A stretch of 64,000 bases of DNA from Xanthobacter aminoxidans (lineage in GTDB: Bacteria; Pseudomonadota; Alphaproteobacteria; Rhizobiales; Xanthobacteraceae). Every line of letters begins with the position of its first letter. The first letter of the stretch is position 1. Positions 26,584 to 35,554 of this stretch are shown piece after piece. Position numbers and translations under genes: made by a program. The stretch covers positions 62,001 to 126,000 of the forward strand of contig NZ_JAMJXC010000004.1 of the NCBI RefSeq assembly GCF_023571765.1, in the 5' to 3' direction. A model generated the notes under the pieces. It was not told the origin of the DNA and searched no databases. It saw only the letters and a list, made by a program, of their open reading frames with translations.

Positions 26584-29500
26584 GCGAGCCGCGGCCCGAT
26601 CCCGCGGCGCTGCTCGCCGCCACCGGCAATCTCGCCATCCTGCGGCCGGCGCAGGTGGTGCACGGCCTCGTGCCGAGCGCGGCGCCGAAGGACGGTGCCC
26701 TCGACCTGTTCCTGCTGGTGGACGATACCGGCACCGTCACCGCCTTCAACGGCCACGTGGACCTCGGCACCGGCATCCGCACGGCGCTGGCCCAGATCGT
26801 CGCCGAGGAGCTGGATGTGGCGCTCGATCGCGTCACCATGGTGCTCGGCCATACCGGCGTCGCGCCGAACCAGGGCGGCACCATCGCCTCCGATTCCATC
26901 CAGGTCTCGGCCCGCCCGCTGCGCCACGCGGCGGCACAGGCCCGCGCCCATCTGGTGGCGCTCGCGGCCAAGGCATTGGGCATTCCGGCGGACGAGCTGG
27001 AGGTTGAGGAGGGCATCGTCCGCCCCAGGGACGGGCGTAACACCGGCCTCTCCTATGCAGACCTGCTCAAGGGCCGCGCCGACCGTCTGATGCTCCATCA
27101 GGAAACCGCGGTGAAGCCGGCGAGCGAGCACCGCATCGTCGGCCGCCGCGTGCCGCGGGTGGATATTCCAGCCAAGGCGACGGGCACCTTCACCTATGTC
27201 CACGACGTGCGCGTGCCGGGCATGCTGCACGGCCGCGTGGTGCGCCCGCCCTATGCCGGCATCGATGCCGGCCCGTTCGTGGGCAAGAGCCTGATCCGGG
27301 TGGACGAGCACTCCGTCGCCCATGTTCCGGGCGTGGTAGCGGTCGTCACCATGGGCGACTTCATCGGCGTCGTCGCCGAGCGCGAGGAGCAGGCGGCCGA
27401 GGCGGCCCGCGTGCTGAAGACCGAATGGCGCGACACCCCTGCCCTGCCCGACCTCTCCCGCACCGAGGAAGCCCTGCGCGGGGCCGAGAAGGCCAAGACC
27501 CGCCTCCTCCACGAGCAGGGCAACCTCGACACCGCCCGCGCAGACGCCGCGCAGGTGCTGGAGGCGACCTATGTCTGGCCCTACCAGATGCACGCCTCCA
27601 TCGGCCCCTCCTGCGCCGTCGCCGACGTGCGCGAGGACAGCGCGACCATCTGGGCGGGCACGCAGAACCCCTATTGGCTGCGCACCGACATCTCCCTGCT
27701 GCTCGGCCTGCCTGAGGAAGACATCGAGATCGTCCGCTTCGAGGCGGCGGGCTGCTATGGCCGCAACTGCGCGGATGATGTGGCGGCCGACGCCGCCTTG
27801 CTCTCCCGCGCCGTAGGGCGGCCGGTGCGGGTGCAACTCACCCGCGAGCAGGAGCACGCCTGGGAGCCCAAGGGCGCCGGCCAGCTCATGGAGGTGAAGG
27901 GCGGCATCAACGCCGACGGCACGCCCGCTTTCTACGACTTCCTCACCCGCTACCCCTCCAACGCCGCCGTCACGCTGGCGCTGCTGCTCACCGGCCGCGT
28001 GCCGGCGGACAATCCCGTCTACGAGATGGGCGACCGCACGGCGATCCCACCCTATGCCTATGACGTGATGCGCGTGGCGGTGGATGACGTGGCGCCCATC
28101 GTGCGTGCCTCCTGGCTGCGCGGCGTCTCGGCGCTGCCCAACAGCTTTGCCCACGAGAGCTATGTGGATGAGCTGGCCGCCGCCGCCGGTGTCGATCCGG
28201 TGGATTATCGCCTGCGCCACCTCCACGACCCGCGCGCCGTGGACCTCGTGAAGGCCACCGCCGAGCGCGCCGGCTGGCAGAAGCGCACCGGTCCCCGGCA
28301 GGAGGTGGTGGAGGGCGACATCGTGCGCGGGCAGGGCTTCGCCTATGCCCTCTATGTCCACTCCAAATTCCCCGGCTACGGCGCCGCATGGTCCGCCTGG
28401 GTGGCGGATGTGGAGGTGAACACCGCGACCGGCGACGTGGCGGTGAAGCGCGTCACCGTGGGCCAGGATTCCGGGCTGATGATCAACCCGGCCGGCATCG
28501 AGCACCAGATCCACGGCAACGTCATCCAGTCCACCTCCCGCGCGCTCAAGGAGCAGGTGACCTTCGACGAGCAGGCGGTGACAAGCCGGGAGTGGGGCGC
28601 CTACCCCATCCTCACCTTCCCGGAAGTGCCCGTCATCAACGTGGTGCTGATGCCCCGGCCGGACGATCCGCCTTTGGGCTCGGGCGAATCCGCCTCGGTG
28701 CCCAGCGCGGCGGCCATCGCCAATGCCATCTTCGACGCCACCGGCGTGCGCCTGCGCGAACCGCCCTTCACGCCCGACCGCGTGCGCGCGGCTTTGGCCG
28801 GCGAGGCGCCGCCCCGCCCGGTGAAGGAGAAGACGCGCAAGCCGTGGCTCGCCATGGCGGGCGCCGCGCTGGCCGGTGCCTTGGGCATGGCGACGCTGGC
28901 GCTGCCCATTCGCGGCGCCATCGCGCCCATCGCCCCGCCTGATCCTTCGGCTTTCTCCGCCGACATGATCGCCCGCGGCAAGGTGCTGGCTGCGCTGGGG
29001 GATTGTGCGGTCTGCCATACGGCGAACGGCGGCATCGCCAATGCCGGCGGACAGCCGCTGCACACGCCCTTCGGCACGGTCTATTCCACCAATCTGACGC
29101 CGGATGCTGAGACGGGCATCGGCACATGGTCCTATGCCGCCTTCGAGCGCGCCATGCGCGAGGGCATCGGGCGGGACGGGCGGCACCTCTACCCCGCCTT
29201 CCCCTACACCGCCTTCAGCCGCATCAGCGATGCCGACATGCAGGCGCTTTACGCCTTCCTCATGTCCCAGCCGGCGGTGACGGCGGCACCGCCCGAAAAC
29301 CGGATGACCTTCCCCTTCAATATCCGCCCGCTGATGGCCGGCTGGAACATGCTGTTCCACCGCCCCGGCCAGCTTCAGGCGGAGCCGGCGCAGTCTCCGC
29401 AGTGGAACCGGGGGCGCTACCTCGTGGAAGGCCTCGGCCATTGCGGCGCGTGCCATACGCCGCGCAATGCGCTGGCGGCAGAAAAGGGCGGCGCGGCCTA

Positions 29501-30128
29501 CCTTGCCGGCGGCTTCGCCGATGGCTGGGAGGCGCCGGCACTGACGGAGCTGTCCAAGGCGCCCATTCCGTGGACCGAGGACGAGCTGTTCACCTATCTG
29601 CGCACCGGCTTCTCCCGCTTCCACGGCACCGCCGCCGGCCCCATGGCGCCGGTGGTGCATGCGCTGTCCGAAGTGCCGGATGCCGACGTGCGCGCCATGG
29701 CGGTCTATCTCGCCTCGCTTTCGGGCCCCGCCATCGCCGATCCGGTCGCGGCGGCGGCGACGTTGGAAGCCAAGGCCGAAGCCTCTCTCCGCCCCATGGA
29801 CACGGTGGGCGGCCGCCTCTTCGCCGGCGCCTGCGCCGCCTGCCATGCGCCGGAGGGGCCGACCCTGTTCGGCGCGCGGCCGGCGCTGGCGCTGAATACC
29901 AATGTCCATGCGGCGCGGCCCGACAATCTCATCCGCGTCATCCTCGAAGGCATCCCCAAGCCCGCCGTCCCGGAGCTGGGCGACATGCCCGCCTTCCGCG
30001 ACAGCCTCAATGATGCGCAGGTGGCCGACCTCGTCCGCTACATGCGCGCCAAGTTCGCGCCGGATGCTCCCGCATGGGAGGGGCTTGAGGGCACGGTGGC
30101 GCGGCTGAGGGCGGCGCCGACGCATTAG
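26580..30128 (+). CDS. nicB: Nicotinate hydroxylase large subunit fused to cytochrome c domains
   Basis: A 1182-residue fusion. Residues about 1-740 form the molybdenum-cofactor part of the isoquinoline/nicotinate hydroxylase type, with Moco-contact regions EAAGCYGRNCADDVAADAAL and a Glu in PLGSGESASVPSAAA as probable catalytic base. A hydrophobic segment (about 752-775) follows, then three c-type haem motifs: CAVCH (about 809), CGACH (about 954), CAACH (about 1084). Pseudomonas putida NicB has the same plan and size. It hydroxylates nicotinate to 6-hydroxynicotinate with cytochrome as acceptor. Substrate is assigned from hnr and ena next door; other N-heterocycles are possible. Confidence 0.88.
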   Translation: MSEPRPDPAALLAATGNLAILRPAQVVHGLVPSAAPKDGALDLFLLVDDTGTVTAFNGHVDLGTGIRTALAQIVAEELDVALDRVTMVLGHTGVAPNQGGTIASDSIQVSARPLRHAAAQARAHLVALAAKALGIPADELEVEEGIVRPRDGRNTGLSYADLLKGRADRLMLHQETAVKPASEHRIVGRRVPRVDIPAKATGTFTYVHDVRVPGMLHGRVVRPPYAGIDAGPFVGKSLIRVDEHSVAHVPGVVAVVTMGDFIGVVAEREEQAAEAARVLKTEWRDTPALPDLSRTEEALRGAEKAKTRLLHEQGNLDTARADAAQVLEATYVWPYQMHASIGPSCAVADVREDSATIWAGTQNPYWLRTDISLLLGLPEEDIEIVRFEAAGCYGRNCADDVAADAALLSRAVGRPVRVQLTREQEHAWEPKGAGQLMEVKGGINADGTPAFYDFLTRYPSNAAVTLALLLTGRVPADNPVYEMGDRTAIPPYAYDVMRVAVDDVAPIVRASWLRGVSALPNSFAHESYVDELAAAAGVDPVDYRLRHLHDPRAVDLVKATAERAGWQKRTGPRQEVVEGDIVRGQGFAYALYVHSKFPGYGAAWSAWVADVEVNTATGDVAVKRVTVGQDSGLMINPAGIEHQIHGNVIQSTSRALKEQVTFDEQAVTSREWGAYPILTFPEVPVINVVLMPRPDDPPLGSGESASVPSAAAIANAIFDATGVRLREPPFTPDRVRAALAGEAPPRPVKEKTRKPWLAMAGAALAGALGMATLALPIRGAIAPIAPPDPSAFSADMIARGKVLAALGDCAVCHTANGGIANAGGQPLHTPFGTVYSTNLTPDAETGIGTWSYAAFERAMREGIGRDGRHLYPAFPYTAFSRISDADMQALYAFLMSQPAVTAAPPENRMTFPFNIRPLMAGWNMLFHRPGQLQAEPAQSPQWNRGRYLVEGLGHCGACHTPRNALAAEKGGAAYLAGGFADGWEAPALTELSKAPIPWTEDELFTYLRTGFSRFHGTAAGPMAPVVHALSEVPDADVRAMAVYLASLSGPAIADPVAAAATLEAKAEASLRPMDTVGGRLFAGACAACHAPEGPTLFGARPALALNTNVHAARPDNLIRVILEGIPKPAVPELGDMPAFRDSLNDAQVADLVRYMRAKFAPDAPAWEGLEGTVARLRAAPTH

Positions 30129-30170
30129 GGTCGGGCGGGTTGGACGGCGACGTTACTCTATCTCTCCGCC

Positions 30171-30278
30171 GTCATGCCCGGGCTTGTCCCGGGCATCCAC
30201 GTCGTTCCGATGGCCCAATGATCCCAGAGAGGTTCCCAGCCGTTCCGCGTGGATGGCCGGGACAAGCCCGGCCATGAC
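30171..30278. repeat. Palindromic intergenic repeat, copy C (short form)
   Basis: Begins GTCATGCCCGGGCTTGTCC and ends GGACAAGCCCGGCCATGAC. It is about 108 bp, without the AACAGCCGACTTC hairpin of copies A and B, but with the same near-inverse ends and a central CCACGT/CGCGTGG pair. It begins 43 nt after the nicB stop. Confidence 0.8.
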
Positions 30279-30419
30279 GACGGGGCAGTTGGCCCCCGCG
30301 ATGACCTTGCCCGTCATCAGCCTCCCCTCCCCTGCCCAAAATATCCCGCCTCGCTGCCCAAAAGACCCGCATCCTGCCCGTGACAAGCCGTTGACAGCCT
30401 TCGCGGCCCGACTCTATTT

Positions 30420-30438
30420 TCATTTGTACACAAACAAT
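30420..30438 (+). promoter_or_regulatory. Operator-like site 3, fdxA-fpr promoter
   Basis: TCATTTGTACACAAACAAT contains the near-palindrome TTTGTACACAAA and matches sites 1, 2 and 4. It begins at the last T of the -10 (TATTTT, 30415-30420; -35 TTGACA at 30391), so a bound repressor would cover the start point. Confidence 0.75.
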
Positions 30439-30455
30439 ATGCCGAGGGCGTTCCC

Positions 30456-30788
30456 ATGGCCTATGTCGTCACCGAGGGCTGCATCCGCTGCACCTACATG
30501 GATTGCGTCGCGGTGTGCCCGGTGGATTGCTTCTATGCCGGCGCGAACATGCTGGTGATCCACCCGGACGAGTGCATCGACTGCGGCGTCTGCGAGCCGG
30601 AATGCCCGGCGGCGGCCATCTTCCCGGACAGCGACCCGCGCGCCGCCGAATGGGCCGCCCTCAATGCCCAATACGCGGCAGTGTGGCCCAACATCACCGA
30701 GAAGGGTCCGCCGCCGACCGATGCCGATGCCTGGAAGGACACGCCGGACAAGCGCGCCCTCCTCTCCGCCGATCCTGCCAGCCTCTAG
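30456..30788 (+). CDS. fdxA: 7Fe ferredoxin FdxA
   Basis: A 110-residue FdxA-type ferredoxin with [3Fe-4S] and [4Fe-4S] clusters. Cys9, Cys17, Cys21 and the C40-x2-C43-x2-C46-x3-C50-P set are present, and the C-terminal extension is of normal length. It lies 18 nt before the ferredoxin reductase gene, under operator site 3. The likely job is low-potential electron supply to 6-hydroxynicotinate reductase; FdxA proteins also serve elsewhere, so the assignment is contextual. Confidence 0.92.
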   Translation: MAYVVTEGCIRCTYMDCVAVCPVDCFYAGANMLVIHPDECIDCGVCEPECPAAAIFPDSDPRAAEWAALNAQYAAVWPNITEKGPPPTDADAWKDTPDKRALLSADPASL

Positions 30789-30806
30789 AACCGCCCCGAG
30801 ACCACC

Positions 30807-31580
30807 ATGAGCAATTTCTTCGAGGAGCAGGTGCTCAGCGTCCACCACTGGACCGATCGCCTGTTCAGCTTCACCACCACCCGCGATCCCGGCTTCCGCT
30901 TCCGCACCGGCGAATTCACCATGATCGGCCTGAAGGTGGACGGCCGTCCGCTGCTGCGCGCCTATTCGGTGGTGAGCCCGGCCTGGGCGGAGACGCTGGA
31001 ATTCTTCTCCATCAAGGTGCCCAACGGCCCCCTCACCTCCCGCCTCCAGCACATCCAGGTGGGCGACGCCATCACGGTGGGCCGCAAGGCCACCGGCACG
31101 CTGGTGATGGACAATCTTCTGCCCGGCAAGAACCTCTATCTCCTCGGCACGGGCACCGGCCTTGCGCCCTTCCTCTCGGTGATCCGCGATCCCGAGACCT
31201 ACGAGCGCTTCGAGAAGGTGGTGCTGGTGCACGGCTGCCGGCATGTGGCCGACCTCGCCTACGAGGATCTGATCACCAAGGAACTGCCGGCCCACGAATT
31301 CCTCGGCGAGGAGATCGCCGCCAAGCTCCTCTATTACCCGACCGTGACGCGCGAACCCTTCCGCAATACGGGCCGCATCTCCACCCTGCTGGAGAGCGGC
31401 AAGCTCTGCGCGGATGTGGGCCTGCCGCCGCTGGATGCCGCTGCCGACCGGGTGATGATCTGCGGCTCGCCGGCCATGATGGTGGACCTCAAGACGCTGC
31501 TGGAATCCCGCGGCTTCACCGAGGGCTCGGGCAGCGAGCCCGGTCATTTCGTGATCGAAAAGGCTTTCGCCGAGCGGTGA
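30807..31580 (+). CDS. fpr: Ferredoxin-NADP(+) reductase
   Basis: A 257-residue FAD protein of the bacterial Fpr subclass. The FAD site is LLRAYSVVSPAW (RxYS, about residues 51-62), the nucleotide site is LLGTGTGLAPFLSVIRDP, and the C-terminus VIEKAFAER resembles the bacterial FPR tail. It should reduce FdxA with NADPH. Pairing with fdxA in a transcript with the nicotinate operator suggests the NADPH-Fpr-FdxA chain feeds Hnr. Confidence 0.92.
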   Translation: MSNFFEEQVLSVHHWTDRLFSFTTTRDPGFRFRTGEFTMIGLKVDGRPLLRAYSVVSPAWAETLEFFSIKVPNGPLTSRLQHIQVGDAITVGRKATGTLVMDNLLPGKNLYLLGTGTGLAPFLSVIRDPETYERFEKVVLVHGCRHVADLAYEDLITKELPAHEFLGEEIAAKLLYYPTVTREPFRNTGRISTLLESGKLCADVGLPPLDAAADRVMICGSPAMMVDLKTLLESRGFTEGSGSEPGHFVIEKAFAER

Positions 31581-31626
31581 AATCCGCCCCGCGCCCGGTT
31601 TTCAGGGGCGTGGAGCGAGCGTAATC

Positions 31627-31644
31627 TCATATGCCTACAAACAG
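31627..31644 (+). promoter_or_regulatory. Operator-like site 4, enamidase promoter
   Basis: TCATATGCCTACAAACAG matches the other three sites. As with site 3 it begins at the last base of a -10-like TAATCT (31622-31627), which lies 17 nt after TTTTCA (31599). Position relative to the enamidase start (31684) fits repression. Confidence 0.65.
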
Positions 31645-31683
31645 AAAGGCGCGCGTCGCCGCGCCCCCTCCGGAGACGAGAGC

Positions 31684-32883
31684 ATGGCCCACGACGCGCC
31701 AACCGGTCCCGCCGGCCCCACCAAGCTGGTGATCCGCAATATCGGCCTCCTCCTCAGCGGCGACCTGACGAAGCCCATTCTGGACGCCGACACGGTGGTG
31801 GCGCTGGACGGGCGCATCACCGCCATTGGCCGCGAGAAGGACGTGGACACCGAGGGCGCGACCACCCTCATCGACGCCAACGGCACCACCCTCACCCCCG
31901 GCCTCATCGACAGCCACGTCCACCCCGTGGCGGGCGACTGGACGCCCCGGCAGAGCCAGATCAACTGGATCGATTCCTCCCTCCACGGCGGCGTCACCAC
32001 CATGATCTCCGCCGGTGAGGTGCATTATCCCGGCCGCGCCCGCGACGTGGTGGGGGTGAAGGCCCTCGCCATCACCGCCCAGCGCGCGTTTTCGGCCTTC
32101 CGCCCATCGGGCGTGAAGGTCCATGCAGGTGCCCCCGTCATCGAGAACGAGATGGTGGAGGACGATTTCAAGGAGCTGGCCGCCGCCGGCGTGAAGCTGC
32201 TCGGCGAGGTCGGCCTCGGCGGCGTGAAGGATGGCCCCACCGCCCGCAAGATGGTGGGATGGGCGCGCAAGTACGGCATCCAGTCCACCATCCACACCGG
32301 CGGCCCCTCCATCCCCGGCTCCGGCCTCATCGACAAGGACGTGGTGCTGGAAGCCGACACGGACGTGGTGGGCCATATCAACGGCGGCCACACCGCGCTG
32401 CCGGACAACCAGATCCGCTGCATCTGCGAGGGCTGCAAGCGCGGCCTCGAGATCGTCCATAACGGCAACGAGCGCTCGGCCCTCTACACGCTGCGTCTCG
32501 CCCGCGAACTGGGAGAACTCCAGCGCGTCATCCTCGGCACGGATGGGCCGGCCGGCTCCGGCGTGCAGCCGCTCGGTATCCTGCGCATGGTGTCCATGCT
32601 CTCCTCCCTCGGCGAACTGCCGGCCGAAGAGGCCTTCTGCCTCGCCACCGGCAACACGGCACGGATGCGGGCGCTCGATTCCGGCCTGATCGAAGTGGGA
32701 CGCGCGGCGGATTTCGTGCTGATGGACAAGGCGCAGCATTCCCCCGGCACCACGCTGCTCGACAGCGTGCGCCTCGGCGACCTGCCGGGCGTTTGCATGA
32801 CCATCATCGACGGCATCGTGCGCACCCAGCGCTCGCGCAACACGCCGCCCGCCACGCGCATGCCCATTGTCGTGAGAGGCTGA
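31684..32883 (+). CDS. ena: Enamidase (amidohydrolase opening tetrahydro-6-oxonicotinate)
   Basis: A 399-residue amidohydrolase-superfamily protein. Metal ligands are His78 and His80 in DSHVHP, then Glu175 (LLGEVG), His204 (TIHTGG), His231 (VGHINGG) and Asp287 (LGTDGPAG). E. barkeri enamidase is a metal amidohydrolase that hydrolyses 1,4,5,6-tetrahydro-6-oxonicotinate to ammonia and 2-formylglutarate; length and ligand pattern fit. Location beside hnr, fdxA-fpr and nicAB supports the role, though generic amidohydrolase cannot be excluded by sequence alone. Confidence 0.85.
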   Translation: MAHDAPTGPAGPTKLVIRNIGLLLSGDLTKPILDADTVVALDGRITAIGREKDVDTEGATTLIDANGTTLTPGLIDSHVHPVAGDWTPRQSQINWIDSSLHGGVTTMISAGEVHYPGRARDVVGVKALAITAQRAFSAFRPSGVKVHAGAPVIENEMVEDDFKELAAAGVKLLGEVGLGGVKDGPTARKMVGWARKYGIQSTIHTGGPSIPGSGLIDKDVVLEADTDVVGHINGGHTALPDNQIRCICEGCKRGLEIVHNGNERSALYTLRLARELGELQRVILGTDGPAGSGVQPLGILRMVSMLSSLGELPAEEAFCLATGNTARMRALDSGLIEVGRAADFVLMDKAQHSPGTTLLDSVRLGDLPGVCMTIIDGIVRTQRSRNTPPATRMPIVVRG

Positions 32884-32889
32884 GGCGCC

Positions 32890-33816
32890 TCACACCACGG
32901 GCGGCGCCGGGTTCGGCCGCAGCACCAGCAGCACGCCGGCGAGCACCAGCGCGATGCCGCCGGCGGACACCAGCGTCCAGTGGTAGTCCTCGAACACGGT
33001 GGAGATGGCGAGCGCCACCAGCGGGAACACCACCGTGCCATAGCCGGCGCGGTTCGGCCCGATGCGCCGCACCAGCGTGTTGTAGACGGCGAATCCCGCC
33101 AGCGTCTGCACGAGGATGAGGCAGGCAAGGGAGCCCACATAAACGGGGCTCCAGTCGAAGATGAACGGCACGCCGTGGATGAGGGCGATCACCAGCAGGA
33201 TGATCATGCCGTAGAAGAAGCCCCAGGTGGTCAGCGAGGCGATGGGATATTGCCGCCGCCCGGCGATGCCGGTCAGCAGGCTGCCCACCGAGAAGGAGAG
33301 CGTTCCGGCGAGCCCCAGCGCCAGCCCTTCCCCAGCCCCGTCGATGCCGCGTCCGTCGGCGAGGCTCGGGCCGAACACCAGCGCCAGCCCCACAACGCCG
33401 GCCAGTGCCCCGCCGATGATCTGGCGGCGCAGCGGCACGCGCAGGAACAGCGCGGAGAGCACGGGAATGATGATGGCGGAGAGGGCGAAGATGACGGACA
33501 TCAGCCCTGAGGGCAGATGATAGCCGGCATAATAGAAGCTGACGAAATTCAGTGAGAACAGCGTCGCGCCGAGCCCCGCGAACAGCAGATGGTCGCGCCA
33601 GCCGAAGACGAGCCGCCCGCCGGTGACGAGCACGTAGACCAGCATCACCGAACCCGCGACCAGGAAGCGCCAAACACCGGAGACCTCCGGTGCGACCACG
33701 CCCAGTTGCAGCTTCAGCGGCAGCCAGCCCGTGCCGAAGATGAGCACGCAGACCGCGTAAAGCAGAAGCTCGCGCGGGCCGAGCGGTCCGTCGGTGCGGG
33801 GCGGTGGGGCATGCAT
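32890..33816 (-). CDS. EamA/DMT-family transporter
   Basis: A 308-residue membrane protein with about ten helices and two EamA repeats (about 20-150 and 165-295). The conserved WLPLKLQLGVVAPEVSGVWRF-type first loop is present in shortened form. It is probably an exporter of amino acids or metabolites. It ends 6 nt from the end of the enamidase gene on the opposite strand and has no operator-like site of the nicotinate set, so involvement is doubtful. Confidence 0.85.
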   Translation of the reverse strand: MHAPPPRTDGPLGPRELLLYAVCVLIFGTGWLPLKLQLGVVAPEVSGVWRFLVAGSVMLVYVLVTGGRLVFGWRDHLLFAGLGATLFSLNFVSFYYAGYHLPSGLMSVIFALSAIIIPVLSALFLRVPLRRQIIGGALAGVVGLALVFGPSLADGRGIDGAGEGLALGLAGTLSFSVGSLLTGIAGRRQYPIASLTTWGFFYGMIILLVIALIHGVPFIFDWSPVYVGSLACLILVQTLAGFAVYNTLVRRIGPNRAGYGTVVFPLVALAISTVFEDYHWTLVSAGGIALVLAGVLLVLRPNPAPPVV

Positions 33817-34009
33817 GGAGGGGAATCCGGAGGGTGATGCACCCTATGCGGTCGCCCTGCCCCCGGCAACGCGCGGCGGCCGGTGGGAAAAGCGTGAGCC
33901 GGGCCTTGCCGATCGAGGCCCTGCAAGCCCCGGTGGGCCAAGTGAAGCCCCCAGCATCAGCCATGCCCGGAACGCATGGCAGCCCTGCGCATCGACGGTG
34001 CGACGCGCC

Positions 34010-35380
34010 TCAGTAGGCGAGCGCGTCGAAAGCCGGCTCCACGGAGCCGTTCCACGGGCCGTGGTACAGCTCCAGCAGCTCCTCGGCCGGCACACGGCCG
34101 GAGAGCAGCGTCTGCTCCAGTGGCTCCAGGAAGCGCGTCTCGTCGCGGCCGAGCCGGTCATGGAAGCCGCGCCGCTTCAGGCCGGCCTGCGAGAGCTTGA
34201 GCACCTCTTTCGCCACGTCGCGCAATGCGCGTCCGCGAATCTCGGCCTTGAGGGCCAGACGGGGCACGTCGTCCCGCAGGGTCTGGCGCTCCTCGGCGGT
34301 CCAGTCCTTCACCAGATCCCAGGCGGCATCGAGGCTCTGCTGGTCGTAGAGCAGGCCCACCCAGAAGGCCGGCAGGGCGCAGAGGTTGATGGAGGGGCCG
34401 GCGTCCGCGCCGCGCATCTCCAGGAAGCGCTTCAGGCGCACCTCGGGGAAGATGGTGGAGAGGTGGTTGATCCAGTCGGAGAGCGTCGCCGTCTCACCCG
34501 GCAGCAGCGGATTGCGGCCGGCGAGCAGGTCGCGGAAGGAGGAGCCGGCCACGTCGATGTAATGGTCGCCGCGCTTCACGAAATACATGGGCACGTCGAG
34601 CGCGTAGTCCACATAGCGCTCGAAGCCGACCCCCTCCTCGAAGGCGAAGGGCAGCATGCCGGAGCGGGCATTGTCCGTGTCGCGCCAGATCTCGGAGCGG
34701 AAGGAGAGGAAGCCGTTGGGCTTGCCCTCGGTGAAGGGCGAGTTGGCGAAGAGGGCGGTGGCCACCGGCTGGAGCGCCAGGCCCACCCGCATCTTCTTCA
34801 CCATGTCGGCTTCGGAGGAGAAGTCGAGGTTCACCTGCACGGTGCAGGTGCGGAACATCATGTCGAGGCCGAGGGTGCCCACCTTCGGCATGTAGTTGGA
34901 CATGATCTTGTAGCGGCCCTTGGGCATCACCGGCGTCTCGGAGCGCGACCACTTGGGGCTCATTCCGATGGCGAGGAAGCCGATTCCGAGGGGTGTCGCC
35001 ACTTCGCGCACCTGCGCGAGGTGAGCGTTCAGCTCCGAGCAGGTCTCGTGAATGGTGCGCAGCGGCGCGCCGGACAGCTCGAACTGGCCACCGGGCTCCA
35101 GCGAGATGGCCCCGCCGCCGGTCACATCCGCGAGGCCGATGATGGTCTCGCCTTCCATGATCGGCTCCCAGCCGAGCAGGGAGCGCATGCCCTCCAGAAG
35201 CTTGCGGATGCCCTTCGGCCCCTCATAGGGCACGGGCTCGTGACGGCCCATGGTGAAGGGGATCTTCTCGTGCTCGGTGCCGATCCGGAAGGACCGCTCG
35301 GGTTTCGCGCCCTCTTCCATCCAGGCGACGAGTTCGCCGCGGTCGGAAATCGGGGTCGCGTCGAGCGTGTCGCGGGCCAT
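34010..35380 (-). CDS. gshA: Glutamate-cysteine ligase, plant/alphaproteobacterial type
   Basis: A 456-residue GCS2-type ligase making gamma-glutamylcysteine, the first step of glutathione synthesis. The N-terminus has the nucleotide-binding [11 protein letters not shown] (about 31-41), and the [17 protein letters not shown] block (about 91-107) is the family signature. I chose ATG at 35380 (MARDTL); the frame is open further up but without homology-like character. The gene stands alone. Confidence 0.94.
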   Translation of the reverse strand: MARDTLDATPISDRGELVAWMEEGAKPERSFRIGTEHEKIPFTMGRHEPVPYEGPKGIRKLLEGMRSLLGWEPIMEGETIIGLADVTGGGAISLEPGGQFELSGAPLRTIHETCSELNAHLAQVREVATPLGIGFLAIGMSPKWSRSETPVMPKGRYKIMSNYMPKVGTLGLDMMFRTCTVQVNLDFSSEADMVKKMRVGLALQPVATALFANSPFTEGKPNGFLSFRSEIWRDTDNARSGMLPFAFEEGVGFERYVDYALDVPMYFVKRGDHYIDVAGSSFRDLLAGRNPLLPGETATLSDWINHLSTIFPEVRLKRFLEMRGADAGPSINLCALPAFWVGLLYDQQSLDAAWDLVKDWTAEERQTLRDDVPRLALKAEIRGRALRDVAKEVLKLSQAGLKRRGFHDRLGRDETRFLEPLEQTLLSGRVPAEELLELYHGPWNGSVEPAFDALAY

Positions 35381-35554
35381 CAGGAAGCTCTTCAAGCGGA
35401 GGGGCGCGAGACCATACACGGCACCTCGGTCAAGGCAAGCGCATGGGGTCGGCACGGAAGGTGGCGGGGAAAGGCGGAACTTCAGGCAGGCAGAAAGGCA
35501 GGGCCGGCCCTGTTCCGCACGCCGCACCGCACGGAAGGAAGGCCAAGGTTCCGC

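Larger units (their letters stand above)
30129..30455. promoter_or_regulatory. nicB-fdxA intergenic region with repeat C and fdxA promoter
   Basis: This 327-bp region contains repeat copy C (30171-30278), a GC-rich gap, and a good promoter before fdxA: TTGACA at 30391-30396, 18-nt spacer, TATTTT at 30415-30420. Operator-like site 3 starts at the last base of the -10. Confidence 0.7.

Noticed and set aside
26487-30125. Minus-strand open frame of about 1200 codons opposite nicB
   Set aside because: It is the antisense shadow of a real gene in high-GC DNA; it is His/Gly/Arg-rich, has no domain character and no ribosome site.
32890-33816. DMT transporter as exporter or importer of nicotinate intermediates
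   Set aside because: It is adjacent but convergent, lacks the shared operator motif, and nothing in its sequence points to pyridine substrates.
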